Made by a program: the position numbers and the translations under genes. From Acanthococcus lagerstroemiae (Eukaryota; Arthropoda; Insecta; Hemiptera; Eriococcidae): a DNA stretch of 64,000 bases. The DNA is taken from assembly GCA_031841125.1 (NCBI GenBank), contig CM063107.1:46761497-46825496 (forward strand), written 5' to 3'. The notes beneath the pieces were generated by a model. That model did no database searches. It saw nothing but the letters and a program-made list of their open reading frames with translations, and was not told the DNA's origin. Positions within the stretch are counted from its first letter, which is position 1, and every line of letters starts with the position of its first letter. Of the stretch, positions 22,638 to 34,275 are shown piece by piece.

Positions 22638-23330
22638 TATAAGACTTATCCATGTACCAATGTATCTATATTCGACATCATTTCTTCTCACAATTGGAGA
22701 TAGACAGAAAAGTGGTAGCAGTAGGTAATAATTTTCCTTCTAGCCATGTGCTCTTTGACCTTGATCTTTGCTGCGCGGCTCGAGTCTCCAGCCGATCTAA
22801 TTATATATATTTTTTTTCTCTAAAAAGCATACAAAAACTGTTTTTTCAATTTTTATCCCTACCTCCTACCGTAGCTGCTTCAACTTTGAAATTTCGCCCA
22901 ATTTAATGTCATTTCGAAAACTTGATGACTTAGCGAAGTAATTTAAAATGTTCATTTCGTTTCGGCGTTGAATATGTTTTTAAATTTTTCGTGATGCTCC
23001 AAAGTAACGCTGCTCCAAGTAACGCTCAGAATTTTGGTAAAGATTTTTTCTTTTGTTCCTTTCGCCCATCCTTCCTTCCTTTCTTCCCTTGCTTCTTCGT
23101 TGGTCCGAGATAAAAAGCCGTCTCTGAAGAAAAAATGTAAGTGGTTCTGGAAAAAAATCACTTACACACCTGGAAGATGCTTCTAAGGCACTCGTGCGAA
23201 AAGACAAGCTGGTCTTCACCTTACTGATACAACCAGGGCCTGTCAAAACATATTTTTACTTCCATTTTGGAATTGACGCCACTGATTAGGTATCAATGAG
23301 TTCGAAAAGCACCGACAATGGCCGTACTGG
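22638..23330. other. Mixed low-complexity stretch
   Basis: Holds a fragment of the satellite module (TTGATCTTTGCTGCGCGGCT near 22760-22785). Nothing else was recognised. Confidence 0.4.
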
Positions 23331-23339
23331 TTTTTCTCG

Positions 23340-23760
23340 TGGCATTTAGAAGGACGAACTCGTCCAGTCGACTAAAAGCGAGTGGACCCACCTCGATCAG
23401 TGGTCAGTCTAGTTCCATAGGACACCGAAGTTTCATCTGATCTCAGTCCTGAGCGGCTACGGATGCTTCGGCACTTACATTGGATGGTGATAGCGCCGAG
23501 CCCCATGTGCACGAACTGTGATCGAGAGGCGGAGGACAATCTCTAGCACACCCTGTTCGAGTGTGCGGCCTGGGAGCAAAAGCAGCGCGGGACGTTAATA
23601 GCGATCGATCCTGGCGGCAACACGAGCGATAGCGACGGCGTGATAGACCGCCTCGCGCCGGACACCTTGGTTCCGGAAATTCTGTAGAGTGGAAGTGGAT
23701 GAAACTGGATGTCGGCCTTTGTCTCGACCATCATGATGAAAAAGATGCAGGCGGAGAGGT
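23340..23760 (+). pseudogene. LINE (R1/Jockey-like) RT C-terminal end, broken
   Basis: The + strand reads W-T-H-L-D-Q-W-S-V-stop, then FHLISVLSGYGCFGTY, a close fit to the LTGHG(C)FxxY block. A frame change is followed by SPMCTNCDREAEDNL-stop-HTLFECAAWEQ, the C-x2-C...H-x4-C motif at the C-terminus of R1/Jockey/I-group reverse transcriptases. Several stops and at least one frameshift kill it. Clade is inferred. Confidence 0.75.
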
Positions 23761-23853
23761 GAGGCAGAGGGCCAACGAACAATGCTCGGCTTACACTGGA
23801 CACAACGAATCTGTACCATCTTAGAGTAAGGCAACTATAAACACGAGTATCGC

Positions 23854-23965
23854 AATACGCCATCTTTAGTTATTCCTCGCCCGTCGATGCCGAATCGACT
23901 ATGCGGAGCATACCACGTTGTCGGTTTGGCATCGACGGACGCGGAATAACCAAAGATGGCGTATT
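23854..23965. repeat. Hairpin with arms of about 40-45 bp
   Basis: AATACGCCATCTTT and GTCGATGCCGA on the left are complementary to TCGGTTTGGCATCGAC and AAAGATGGCGTATT on the right, with a loop of about 28 bases. It has the form of a small palindromic MITE. Confidence 0.8.
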
Positions 23966-24014
23966 TCCATACCTGGGGTTATAGGTGCTCTACCTAGAGT
24001 TGCTGCAGCTGTTG

Positions 24015-24328
24015 CGGATCCCCCAGCGGTATTCATCCCACCGTCGCCACCTTCCTACGTCGTCACACGGATCAAGACGAAGAGATGAGGGGTGAAAGAA
24101 GGATGCGGGTCCGGCTATAGTGCAACCGAATTCCATAGGGAGCCCCATAGTGGCTCTGGCAGAACAGCGCAAATCCGAAGTGGAGAGACGAAATGGGGGC
24201 CCAGGCCAGTCTCAATCCTTCTTTCTGATCACTGATGCGATACTTGAACGGTAATTTCCGAGACCAGGGGTGCGGTGTCTAGGGAGCCAATTCGGCATGC
24301 GTGCATCGCCATATACGCCCCACCAAAC
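24015..24328 (+). repeat. SINE2-like repeat, long form
   Basis: Contains ATGAGGGGTGA, ATCACTGATGCGATACTTGA, GGGGTGCGGTGTC and GGCATGCGTGCATCGCCATA in the order seen, reversed, at 18506-18838. Diverged. Confidence 0.75.
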
Positions 24329-24340
24329 ATGTCCCAGTGG

Positions 24341-26777
24341 CATTTTGCCGAAAAACCGAGGACCAAGAAAAATTGCGCTGTCAGTTTTAAAAAGTTGATT
24401 AATTCGGAGTACTTTGGGTGTTGTACAGTTGGAACTACAACTTAAGCACACAGTTGATATTGTTTCGATCAAACCTCGTCAATAAAGGGTATACTGACAA
24501 AACCAAAACGGAAAAAACCGGATTTACAACAAACAGAAACACCAAATACGTGCTTTCGGTTTTTCATTTCGCTAATTGTGCCGTATAAAATGTACGCCCT
24601 AAAAGCGGGCCATACGTTGTACTCCCGGTCCTCCTCAACCAATACTTCAGTTTGAGCATCTGGTGAATGAATGCGTGTCCTAGTGTATATAGTATACTCA
24701 AAATGTAACAAATCTCGCCCAGTCATCTCGATGTTTAAAGATGGTAGGTGTGTTTAATGCCGAATAATTGAGATCCTACTGGGAAATTACATCGTTACCG
24801 TCGCCGCTTCCGCACAGTAACACGGCCCTGCCGTAGTTGTTACATTGTTAGTCGCCGGTTTTCGTCACCGAGCAACCACAATATCAGATCCAAAAAAAAA
24901 AAAGTAACAGAAGTTTCGAATTGCCTGCTTCCGCTTGTTTGCAAATAGTGTAATTTTCTCGACGGGATACCAGCGATCGCGATTTTACCCCAGAAAAAGC
25001 GCTTCTCGTTTGCGTTGCCCACAGATATTGCTAATTTATCGGAAACATAAATGCACGCCGAATGCGTGTACTAAATGTGTAAACTGCACGTAGCGAGTCT
25101 GCGAACCCTCGTCCGGGTTTGAGTTAATCCTCCGATTTAACGCCGAAAAAAGAAGTACATTGAATTAGCATGCTTATGTAGTTTACAAGCACCCGAATCA
25201 CAAAACCTTTTCTAAACAGGTAACTCTATTATCAATGGCGCCCAGCGCTGGAAAGTGAAGACGAACTATAGGCGAACACGCTTTCAAGTCTCTGGGGATC
25301 CAGAGTTCCTTAACATTATAATCATTCCGACAGACGAGAATGCGAGAACAGATGACACATTCTCGACACAATAAGTACCGTTAAATAAACATTCGTCGTT
25401 ATAAATAAATTCTCAATCGGACATGATAACAATGCAAAAGGTTTTGCAAATAACCCTTTGGTCCCACTTGAATAGGGCCAACTAAAGACGCGATGAATAC
25501 GTGATCGAAGAAAGCGGCACAAGTATATGAAATGCATGTAAGCTCGTTAGAGATGACAAGAAACTGCTTCTGTCCGTGCAGAATGCTGTTCATAGTGAGA
25601 ACAAAGTATGGTAGCTGAACCTAATATGTGTGTGTTTAAGAATGTGCAAAGAAAAGCAGTGAAATTGATAAAAATGAAGGAAAATCTGACAAAAAATTAT
25701 GCTCTTCTACCGAATATATTTAATTGGGAAATTAGTATAAATATTTCTAAAACACATACAAACAGTAAAATAAACCCATAAATGTCTACCAAAACGTGAA
25801 AAAACGGACATTTCTTGGCGGAAGAGCTCCAAATATGGAATAGGCGACTTTTTTCTCCGATGGTCTGACCGTTTTTTCGTGGAACTACCAGTAGAATCGA
25901 ACCAAATGACCAGGTCTAATGTGAACAAGGTCGTATTAATTAATAGCAAAATTATAAACAATAAAATGTGTTTTTGAAAATTTTCGAAGTCGTTTTCGTT
26001 AAATTGGAATTACAAAGCGGAAAATTATCGAATAGACCGGAATAAAATTTTCTTATAATCATCAGGTAAGTCTCTTTTTTCCTATGAATCATTTGAATTT
26101 TACTGAAGTGTTTCCATACGTTGTCGAAAAATTTAATTTTGTCTTCAGGAGTGAATTTTATGAGGGTAACAAATGTGGAATACGTAAATTTGGTGGAAAA
26201 ATTTCACCCCAATATTTCTTATGTAATGTTGCAGGTTTTCTGTATTCTATCAAAACGGCGAAAGAGCAGAAGTTTTGAAACGTATGCGATTAGAACAGTT
26301 CGGACCAATAAAATGGGGTATTATAAGGCCGCTTCTCATTTCAAAAAGTAAAACAAGAACAAGCAATGGATTCAATATTTCTGTTGTTTCTCATGGTACC
26401 CAAAATGTTCAGACTACGAGAAAGGGCTATTTAAATGCAAATTTTGTACGAAAAAAAAAAAAAAGCTTTAAAAAATTGGTATTCCATACTTGCGATTCTT
26501 TTTTTGAAATTGGAAAAATAACTTTTTTCACATTTTCAATTATGGACAAAAAATTGCGAAAATAAATGGCGTTCGCTTAGGTACAAGTGTTGTGAAAGGT
26601 TTCGGGAATATTTTAGTTCAAATCGGGTTCAAAAATGTTTCACAGAATGGGAGTTCTATTCCAAAGAGTAAGTGATATTTCATATTTGGCGCTCTTCCTC
26701 TACTCGAAATGCATCTTTAACCCAAAAATGTGAATTTGCAGAAGAAACTGCATTCTATTGATAATTGTATCCCTCCG
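24341..26777. other. Mostly unique, no gene recognised
   Basis: 24.6-25.6 kb has many CpGs and no repeat partner in the window. Sites such as TTAATCC near 25127 could bind K50 homeodomains, but this is only suggestive. From 25.7 kb on it is AT-rich. Open frames are short and featureless. Confidence 0.35.
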
Positions 26778-27552
26778 TAGAAGCAGATCCAGACTTCGAT
26801 TTAGAGGGGGGTCATGGAGTTATTTTTGTAACCGGGGGGGGGGGGGGGTTAAAAATCTGAACAGTAAAAACATGTTTATTTTTGTCGACGTCAAACTGAA
26901 TCTGGTGGTGAATATGGAGCAAAGCTAAACCAGTGAGCCGTTCCGCCTCCATGGTTGATCTCAACCAAATTTTGAGCCGCCGTAGGGTTGAGTAACTTCG
27001 CTCAGCGTTCGCCGCGCTTACGGGTAGAGTTGCGAGAATTTTCAGCAGGATCTGGATACATGGATAAAAGTCCACATCACAAGCCTGAATGACCTCTGTC
27101 AATGAATCCGGGATTTCTCGCCATCTTACTCTATTCGTTTCCATTTGACCACCCACATGCGAAACTCAGCTACGACTACAGAAGCATGAGCACTCAGGAG
27201 ACCTTCATATCATTGAGTCACTTTCAGGGCAAGAACACTTTCAAATTGAACAGCTCCATGACATCTGAGGAAAGCCTGTCTTTCAAGTCGAAAGTGATGC
27301 TGTCCAACAGGGGATTGTGTACAGCCCTTCGGAAGTACTCTTCAACGTTCTCGACCACATAGACTCAGTATCATAAAGACGGTGTCAACTGTCTGCTGTC
27401 ACGGAGTTAGGGTTGCGTTTTTAATTTTTATCATTGTAACTTGAAATTATGCTACCAAGTTTCTAAACTATTGGCGCTGTAATATAAAAAGGTTCATGAT
27501 TAGGGGGGGGGCATGACCCTCATGACCCCCCCCCCCTCTGGATCCGCGCCTG
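26778..27552 (-). mobile_element. hAT element remnant carrying a transposase 3' end
   Basis: TAGAAGCAGATCCAGA on the left resembles the complement of the right end, CAGGCGCGGATCCAGA, both next to G/C runs and GGGTCATG. The TSD is uncertain: TCCCTCCG on the left, and TCTCTCCG two bases beyond the apparent right end. The interior is the pseudogene below. Confidence 0.65.
26812..27365 (-). pseudogene. hAT transposase C-terminal part (ZMYM1-like), broken
   Basis: Reading leftward on the minus strand, VENVEEYFRRAVHNPLLDSI and a following L-F-N-L-K-V-F-L-P-stop give the end of the catalytic region of ZMYM1-like hAT transposases. After frame changes, A-E-F-R-M-W-V-V-K-W follows. The 114-codon frame 26812-27156 then gives ILLKILATLPVSAANAERSY and LTGLALLHIHHQI, the hAT C-terminal dimerisation domain (SxAxxERxFS-like). 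The 5' two-thirds with the BED finger is missing. Stop and frameshifts make it dead. Confidence 0.85.
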
Positions 27553-27559
27553 TCTCTCT

Positions 27560-27641
27560 CCGGCCACTGATGCGAAACTCGAAAGGGTAGTTTCCGCGCC
27601 CACTTTGGCATACATGCATCGCCATACGTCCCACCACACCA
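27560..27641 (+). repeat. SINE2-like repeat, short form
   Basis: CCGGCCACTGATGCG, ACTCGAAAGGGTAGTTTCC and CATCGCCATACGTCCCACC are present. It starts at the same point as the copy at 30610, and lacks the body seen in long copies. Confidence 0.75.
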
Positions 27642-28186
27642 TCATCCGTATGTATTACAAACATGGAATGACAGTTAAAAAGAAGATAAAATGTTATCAA
27701 AGTTATCTAGTTGGTAGGGAGATGGAGAAGAAAATGATAATTTACTATAGTACCTACCCAGAGTAAATTCCGAATAAATTTTCTTTACATTTGTGTAGTT
27801 CTTGGTTTAAATAGGGTTAAGGTAGCCTTAACCGTACCGCCAGTTTTATCATCAAAACTAAAATCAACTAGCACGCTCTACCGGTAAAACTTGTTACTAG
27901 AAGTCAATTTAACACGCTTGAGCGAAAAACTTGGCCGGTGAAGTGAAATTTGTACGTTTTATAGCAACTTATAATAAACACAATACTGCAATACGATATT
28001 TTTTGCCATTTTTTGTATAAACATTTCTCAAAATCAAATTAGTAAATGTAAGTGACATTTATTTCTTCAGGAAGTGTTTACTTTTGTGTATCATTTCATG
28101 CATTCATGAATATTTTTCCTCAATAAATTGTGAACTGAGTGAAAGCAATTTCATTGCAACCTATTAACACAGTTTCCTAATCGTAC
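27642..28186. other. AT-rich stretch, nothing recognised
   Basis: No gene or repeat partner was found. Confidence 0.4.
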
Positions 28187-28194
28187 CTTTCAAC

Positions 28195-28460
28195 CAGGGC
28201 TGTATCCAGGATTTGAGTAAGGGGATGTTTTGTGATTAAGATAAATTTTTTTCTTGGTGGGGGGGGGGCTACAAATACTCCAAATTCATCCAATTGCCCA
28301 CAACATGTATATTGTGACGAAAATTTCAACATTTTTTGAAACTCTCATTTTCATATACTTTTTACAAAAAATGTGACAGTTCCGCTCTCCTCTCCGTTTC
28401 AATCCATTGTTTTTTCGTGTTTCTTGGCCAATGCCCCCCCCCTCCGTAGGCACAGCCCTG
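28195..28460. mobile_element. hAT MITE, 266 bp, 7/8 TSD
   Basis: The left end CAGGGCTGTATCC and the complement of the right end CAGGGCTGTGCCTACGG match. Flanks are CTTTCAAC (28187-28194) and CTTTGAAC (28461-28468), which also fit the hAT preference nTnnnnAn. Confidence 0.85.
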
Positions 28461-28468
28461 CTTTGAAC

Positions 28469-29475
28469 ATTCTTACAGATTACGTTATGGTGAGGCACAA
28501 TAAGCTCGTTTATAGAAACATCACTTCATGAACAAAATTTAGAACTGGAACGAAAAATCTTTTACACATTTACATAACTATGGTAATGTTGGGGAATCTC
28601 AGAGTCGGAAATCCTTTTCTGTAGAATTGAATAATCAGTAAGAATTTGATCAGTTTTTCAATACAGTAGATATTATCTACTCGGTGTAAATGTGAAAAGG
28701 AGAAACAACTCTTGTACTCCCTCCCCTTGGTTCTGCCCTCGTTTATATATGTGTGTGATGTGTCACAAGAAAATGGCCCGAGTGTCCATCTAGCAGTTTC
28801 AGACATGCAGGCCTTTGACTTGTGTCACATTACATGTTTGTGTTTAATATTTTATCTATTGTGTTTTTTTTTCGGCTTCCTACACGACCGGTATTACGTG
28901 CGGTGCAGTAGACCAACTGCACCACATAGAACCGTTTGTGTAGCGCACTGCACCACTTGGAAATTTTTTTTTTTAATTGCTATAAAGTCGTTAATCGACG
29001 TTTCACCTTTACGCTGCATCCCATTGAGCGCGTTTCCATTTTCATCATTAATTTTTTTTTTGTTTTCATTTTTTCAGTCAAAAATGGTTGAAATGGAAAC
29101 GCGCTCTCTATGTGGTGCTGCGTGAATGTGCGAGCTAACTTTTTTGAAATCGTAGTTTTAATTTTCAAAAAAAAAATTTTATGCTACCTATGAAAGTTTA
29201 TTTCAAGTTCTTCCCCCCTATTTTTGGATCTTTAAGGCAGGATTAAAAAATGCTTACCTATTTGCTTTTCAAAAAGAAAAAAAAAAAAAAAAAAGTGCAC
29301 CACGTAGGGAAAAGACAATATGCCGGCCATAGACCCTTCGACGTTTTAACATTGATACTCATTTAAGATAATATCCATGCTTAAACCCCTTGATTTTTAC
29401 ACATGTTCGCTCATGGGAAACGGAGACGGAATGTTCCCTTTATTTGTTTCATTTCTCATAAGGGATAATGTGACT
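28469..29475. other. AT-rich stretch with a hairpin
   Basis: A 137-codon open frame at 28712-29125 is low-complexity and overlaps the hairpin below. An A-run lies at 29277-29294. GTGCACCACGTAG at 29295 and TGCACCACATAG at 28917 are related short blocks. No gene was recognised. Confidence 0.4.
29012..29125. repeat. Imperfect hairpin, arms of about 30-40 bp
   Basis: CGCTGCATCCCATTGAGCGC and GTTTCCATTTT on the left pair with AAAATGG...GAAATGGAAAC and GCGCTCTCTATGTGGTGCTG on the right. Confidence 0.65.
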
Positions 29476-29959
29476 CAGTGTTACCATCAACCCTCCGGCA
29501 ATTGCCTAAGATCTTAGGCAATTCTAGATTCTTCCGGTATTTTCCCGGCACTCAGGTATTTTTTAGATTTTTCCGGCATTTTCTAAATCTTATAATTCTG
29601 TCTACACTTACTTTTTACATTTCACATTTTTGAATGTCGGCAATTTTACTGCGTGCTGAGAGCTACGAACTATCATTCCTTCATTCATCAGCATGCTGCA
29701 AATCTGCTTTACCTGTAATGGTACCTTGTCCCCAATGGATATAATTGACTTCTCACAGGAGAGTCAATAATTGAGGCTCGTAGCTTTTCTCTGATCGTTC
29801 GTTTGTCCTTAGTGGTCCACTGTCCGCGATGGACTTATTGATTGCTCATAGTTTATAGTCAATTATTTATTTTCGTGTAATTATCTGACATCTATGACTG
29901 ATGGCAATTTTTATTTTGCCATTAGGAAAGTGAAGAATTCTGATGCCACGATGGAAGAG

Positions 29960-30347
29960 CAGTGGCGGAACCAAGGGCGGGCCTGGGTGGGCCAGGCTCT
30001 TCCAAAAATATTTTTGGCCCGCCCAATTTTTTTTGAACGATCTGAAATTTTTTTACGAAAAATAACTCACTTTTACAATAGACGAAATAAAGAATTCAAA
30101 AATAAAATACTTATAATCGATTTGCCAAAAGTTTAAATTTAGATAATGTTGTAGAGAATTTTGCTCTTCATCATAAAAATAGTCGTATTTTTTTATATTA
30201 ATTGTTAATATTATGTAAGTACATACATGTACAAATTTTTATAAGTACATAGTTTCATTCAAGCCGGCGTTTTATTCAAAAAATCCCCGTCCTTAATAAT
30301 CCGGCCCTTCCGTGCCCACCCGAAAAAAAATCGTAGTTCCGCCACTG
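29960..30347. mobile_element. hAT MITE, 388 bp, perfect 8-bp TSD
   Basis: The left end CAGTGGCGGAACCAAGG and the complement of the right end CAGTGGCGGAACTACGA match. TGGAAGAG flanks both sides (29952-29959 and 30348-30355). Interior GGCCCGCCC blocks. Confidence 0.95.
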
Positions 30348-30536
30348 TGGAAGAGTAGTCCTGACAGAAGATTATATTGTTCTGAAGATCAATTTATTTC
30401 GTTAATTATATTTTCTATAAATAAATTCTGTTAATGAATTTTCTTGTCCTTAATTGTGGGCAATGATGAGAGTGATGACTTATTGAATTTTCCACTGCGC
30501 AATAATCCTTAAATTGGTTGGAATAATTTTTTCCTC

Positions 30537-30611
30537 GATGGGAGATTATTAAAATATTGATATTTTAATTAATATTAATTAAAATATAAATATTTTAATA
30601 ATCTCCCATCC
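30537..30611. repeat. Near-perfect 75-bp palindrome
   Basis: GATGGGAGATTATTAAAATA on the left is mirrored by TATTTTAATAATCTCCCATC on the right around TTAATTAATATTAATTAA. It is an extra fold of the MITE arm not present in the 21943 copy. Confidence 0.85.
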
Positions 30612-30714
30612 GGTCATTGATGTGATACTCGAAAAGGTAGTTTCCGGGGCCGGGGGTGCGGTGTCATAGGGGCCACTTTGGCATGCGTGCATCGCCATAC
30701 GTTCCACCACACCA
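30610..30714 (+). repeat. SINE2-like repeat, short form
   Basis: Begins CCGGTCATTGATG and ends CCACCACACCA. It contains ACTCGAAAAGG and GGCATGCGTGCATCGCCATA. It has the same start point as the short copy at 27560. Confidence 0.8.
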
Positions 30715-31012
30715 TTTTAATTAATATTAATATTTAATAATCAATAATTTACTCTGCTTGTAATAATTATTCCACATCTGCTGTCTGTTTTTGTTGATAA
30801 AACGAAAAATCACAACTCAGAAAGCCTAATGAAATAATGTTTTTAGTTGTTAGTTGGTGTGTCGGTTTCAGTTCTACTGCTAGATTCGAAAAATAAATTA
30901 TTTACTCGAACTCGTGTTCCAAAAATTTCCTACAATCTTCGGCAATCTTAAGAATTTTTATACAACAATTCCAGGCAACTGTGAAGTTTGAGTTGGTAAC
31001 GCTGATGTGAAC

Positions 31013-32022
31013 GGAATATACATAATATTATTATGTTTTGAACCTGCCTGGATTCAGTGATTCATAGCTGATGCAACCCTGCTTAGTTGTTGTATAAAGG
31101 TATCAATGACTCATAAGTTGACGCATCAACCTGCTTTTTCTCACGAATGTTAATGTGTTGAATATTGTATGGCATTGAATTAGGGTTTTGTGGATGATTT
31201 TGTATTGCAGTTTCCTGAAACTGGTTCGACTGTACTGGTTTTCGTAGACTTTGATCTTGTATTACGATTTATTGTGTAGTGAATTTCGGTTTTCTGATTT
31301 CGGTATTCGATTTTGATTTTTTATCAACAATTATTGAAAGATTCAGTGTGGTAAATTTCGATTTTTCGGTTTCGATATTTTGATCGCGCGTTTTGTTATG
31401 GCGTTGAAAGTTCCTGATTCGAAAAAGCCGGCCGTGATTTAGCTGCTGAAGCGAGGATGACGGACATCGCGGCGGTGCGGAAATTTTGGAAAAAGTGTAG
31501 AGGAAGGTCTGTATTTCAGTTTTTTGTCAAATTACGAAGAATTCATGAAAAGATATAATAATGCTTTGGCAATGACCTCAATCCACGCCATGAAACACGA
31601 GAATCATACGTGCTCACCTTTAGAATTCATCAAGGGCATTATGTACCTTCGTAGTAGAAGTTTGCTGCCTCTACTGGAAGAATTTCATAAATATCCGCAG
31701 ATCTGTTTTTTGATACAATCGCTTTCGAGTGGTTGTCAGTTTCAGTTTTATATTGGGTACGCAGTGTACTTGCCCGTATGGTAAATGGTTGACCCAAAAT
31801 TTTGAATTCAAAGGGCGACGCAATTTTTTCTTTACAATTCCTTAAGTTTGGAGAGTATACTTACATATTTACACCGGCCAGAATTTTTTTATCTTAAAAA
31901 AAAAGTAGTACAGTTTTCCAAAATGTATGTTATAACGGGGGAGGGGGGGGGGTGGAGAAGAAAAAATAAAGAAATAGAAAAATAGATAGAAAAAAAGTTA
32001 ATGGAATAAGGTAAGTGTGCCA
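31013..32022. other. AT-rich stretch, nothing recognised
   Basis: An 86-codon + frame at 31524-31784 has no recognised domain. A G-rich run lies at 31938-31951. Confidence 0.35.
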
Positions 32023-32221
32023 GGGGTCTGATTGGGTGAGTGGATAGTGCGCTGGTCTCGGAATCCGGAAATCCCGGGTTTGAGTCCACGTAGCAACTTG
32101 CTACATTTCGACCTAGGCCGGAGAAGAGGGCTAAGACAGCCCTAACAGCCTTCCCGACATCTCTGAAATAATACTCGAAAGGGCGGATTCCAGTGTTCGG
32201 GTTGAGAGTAAAATTAGAAAA
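32023..32221 (+). repeat. SINE1, tRNA-derived, full copy
   Basis: The head is GTCTGATTGGGTGAGTGGAT (box A region), followed by GGGTTTGAGTCC (box B, 32077-32088). The body is CTACATTTCGACCTAGGCCG, GACAGCCCTAACAGCC and ATACTCGAAAGGGCGGATTC, ending GAGTAAAATTAGAAAAG. No clear TSD. The minus-strand open frame over it is not a gene. Confidence 0.85.
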
Positions 32222-32401
32222 GAGGAGTGCTGAGTAGTAATCACTCGGTGATAATTATTATTGCTCTTTAAGTCAGCATTCTTCACTTTTTTTTTTGAAT
32301 TGCAAGTATAAACTCAATAACTTACAACCTGACACCATTGAAATTTCTCCACAATACTCTCTTGCTTTCTAATCTTTATTCCAAAAAAGGATGCCATGAG
32401 A

Positions 32402-32432
32402 CCTTATTAGGAACACGCGTGTCATAATAAGG
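32402..32432. repeat. 31-bp near-perfect palindrome
   Basis: CCTTATTAGGAACACGCG continues to CGTGTCATAATAAGG. GGGCCTTATT recurs near 32757, 33079 and 33109, so this may be the end of a decayed DNA transposon running to about 33124. Confidence 0.6.
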
Positions 32433-33159
32433 CCCGACAAGCTATTTTTTGCTTCATAAAATGTTGAAAAGTTCGAAATAATTGTTTAATGAGGTTATGA
32501 GTTATAAAAATGAGTAATTTTGAACTCAGAATCGGGGCTCTACCAACTGTCTTTTCCAGTACTTGCAAAGTTAGGTGATTTCTCAATGTTCGACGCGGAA
32601 CACCACTCAGCCCAGTGGCTTGCGCTTGAGAGTAGCCATTTTTATACTTGACTCCAAACCCCTTCTCAGCGTTTCGCTGGTCTATTGGGCACGCTTCGGC
32701 ATGCTTGCTTTAATTTCGCCTGAAATAAAGAAAAGCAAAATTAATTTTACGTCACGGGCCTTATTGGGTGCTTTTCACTTTTCTTCTTTGGAAGCGAATT
32801 TCTTAGGTGATGAACGACTCCCAATTCACGATTCTTTCACCATTACATACCTAAGTACATGTATAACTAGATTTTGGTATGATTATTATTTGTAATTTCA
32901 ACCAACTTACCTCGCTCCGACATAATTTTCAGCCATAATTTAAGATCTCGACAAATTTTTCTCGTTTTCAACTTTCAAATCATCAGTTTCTTGCCTCTAA
33001 ACATATTTTCGTGATAAAAAAATTATACAGTGTTGCCAGATGCACAAGTAACAATATCTACCACTCGGTTACATGACTTTGTACATCGGGCCTTATTAGG
33101 GAACCGGGCCTTATTCGGGTCACCTACCTTATTTTTCGGATCCATAAATTTTCTTTAGA

Positions 33160-34150
33160 AGATCTTCCCGCGATAGCAGAAAGGCTTGCATTTCCCCACA
33201 GTTTTCATCGAAGTTTGTGTACACCTACATCACCCTTCAGGTTTTCCATTCTGAGATTTTGTATGCAAATTATTCTGGCCTTTTCTGTCAGCTCCCCCGA
33301 AGTTTACGTTTGTGTTATCTGCAGAAAGACCCACACACTTCTCAAGAACGTTGTGAGATTTTATAGTTGATTTCACATATGTACTCAAAAAGTTGTGCTG
33401 AAGTTTCCCCTTCAAGTTCTTTCAATTTCATTTGGATAGTACTCACCCTTACATCAAGGTACCTAATCATTATTGAGGCCGACTTAATTTCTTTGTATAG
33501 TTCGAATAATCAGTCATTATTGAAAAGCACTTCACTTCTTGCAGTGATGATGCGAGTCTGGCTTGAGATTCCTTGGCTGAGACATTTCCAGCAATGGCCA
33601 TTGCTTTAGTACGACCAAGAGAAAATTCAGGTTCAAATATATGCTTGAAATTAGTCTAGACGTACGATCGAGGGAATAGAAAGATTGCATGTGTTTAATT
33701 GTATGATAAACAAACGTACCTTCTTTTGCTGCTAATACCTGGTTTTCATTGTTTAATGCTTGAGCACGGAAATAAGTCGGTCCTGTCTGAGTGAGGATGC
33801 TGCTTCAAGTCGTTTTTGTCAAGTATTTCTCTAAGAGGAAACGACCACTGTTTGGTAAATCAATCTTAGCATTACAGATGAAGCAAATGACGACATGTGG
33901 ATCACTCACATATTTTTCAATCTGTACATCGGGAATTTTTGTTTTAAGTGTAGTGTTGAAGTAGCACTTCCTTCTTGGTGCCAACGCTGTTGACACACGA
34001 AATTCAAGATTTGACATACGAAATTCACTATGTATCAGAAATAACTGCGGTGATTTGAAATAACAGCATAACTGCAAACTAACAGGAGAATGTACGGCGA
34101 CAGCACCATCAAAACTAACTAATTGCAAAGACAAGACATGCAATATCACG
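33160..34150 (-). pseudogene. BED-type hAT transposase, N-terminal half, broken
   Basis: Reading leftward on the minus strand, VICFICNAKIDLPNSGRFLL (near 33805-33890) looks like a BED zinc finger. In changed frames, LKQHPHSDRTDLF, GTFVYHTIKHMQSFYSLDRT, LGRTKAMAIAGNVSAKESQA and FSIMTDYSN follow, the last holding the first catalytic Asp. Then ADNTNVNFGGADRKGQNNLH (33230-33330) is a typical hAT transposase block. At least four frame changes or stops. The C-terminal half is absent. Confidence 0.8.
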
Positions 34151-34242
34151 ACGTATTACAGAACAGTATTCTGCAAGATTTAACTTGATGTACTTTTATG
34201 CGTGTGCAAGCTGATAGTGTGGATGTCATCGCTAAATTTCTA

Positions 34243-34275
<33 letters not shown>

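Larger units (their letters stand above)
30356..30776. mobile_element. Second copy of the 21943 MITE, left end lost
   Basis: GTGGGCAATGATGAGAGTGA, TTGGTTGGAATAATTTTT and ACTCTGCTTGTAATAATTAT follow the 21943-22368 copy. The left half continues before 29960 (TTTATTTTGCCAT at 29910-29922), but the left TIR was not found. Confidence 0.75.
29476..31004. mobile_element. hAT-like element, 1.5 kb, 7/8 TSD, with nested insertions
   Basis: The left end CAGTGTTACCATCAAC and the complement of the right end CAGCGTTACCAACTCA match. Flanks are ATGTGACT (29468-29475) and ATGTGAAC (31005-31012). Both ends are rich in CGGCAAT/ATTGCC blocks. Inside are a broken inverted-repeat MITE, a hAT MITE and a SINE2 copy. 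Confidence 0.8.

Noticed and set aside
28712..29125. 137-codon + frame as a membrane protein
   Set aside because: Its hydrophobic wording comes from T-rich low-complexity DNA and a hairpin; no start or splice context supports it.
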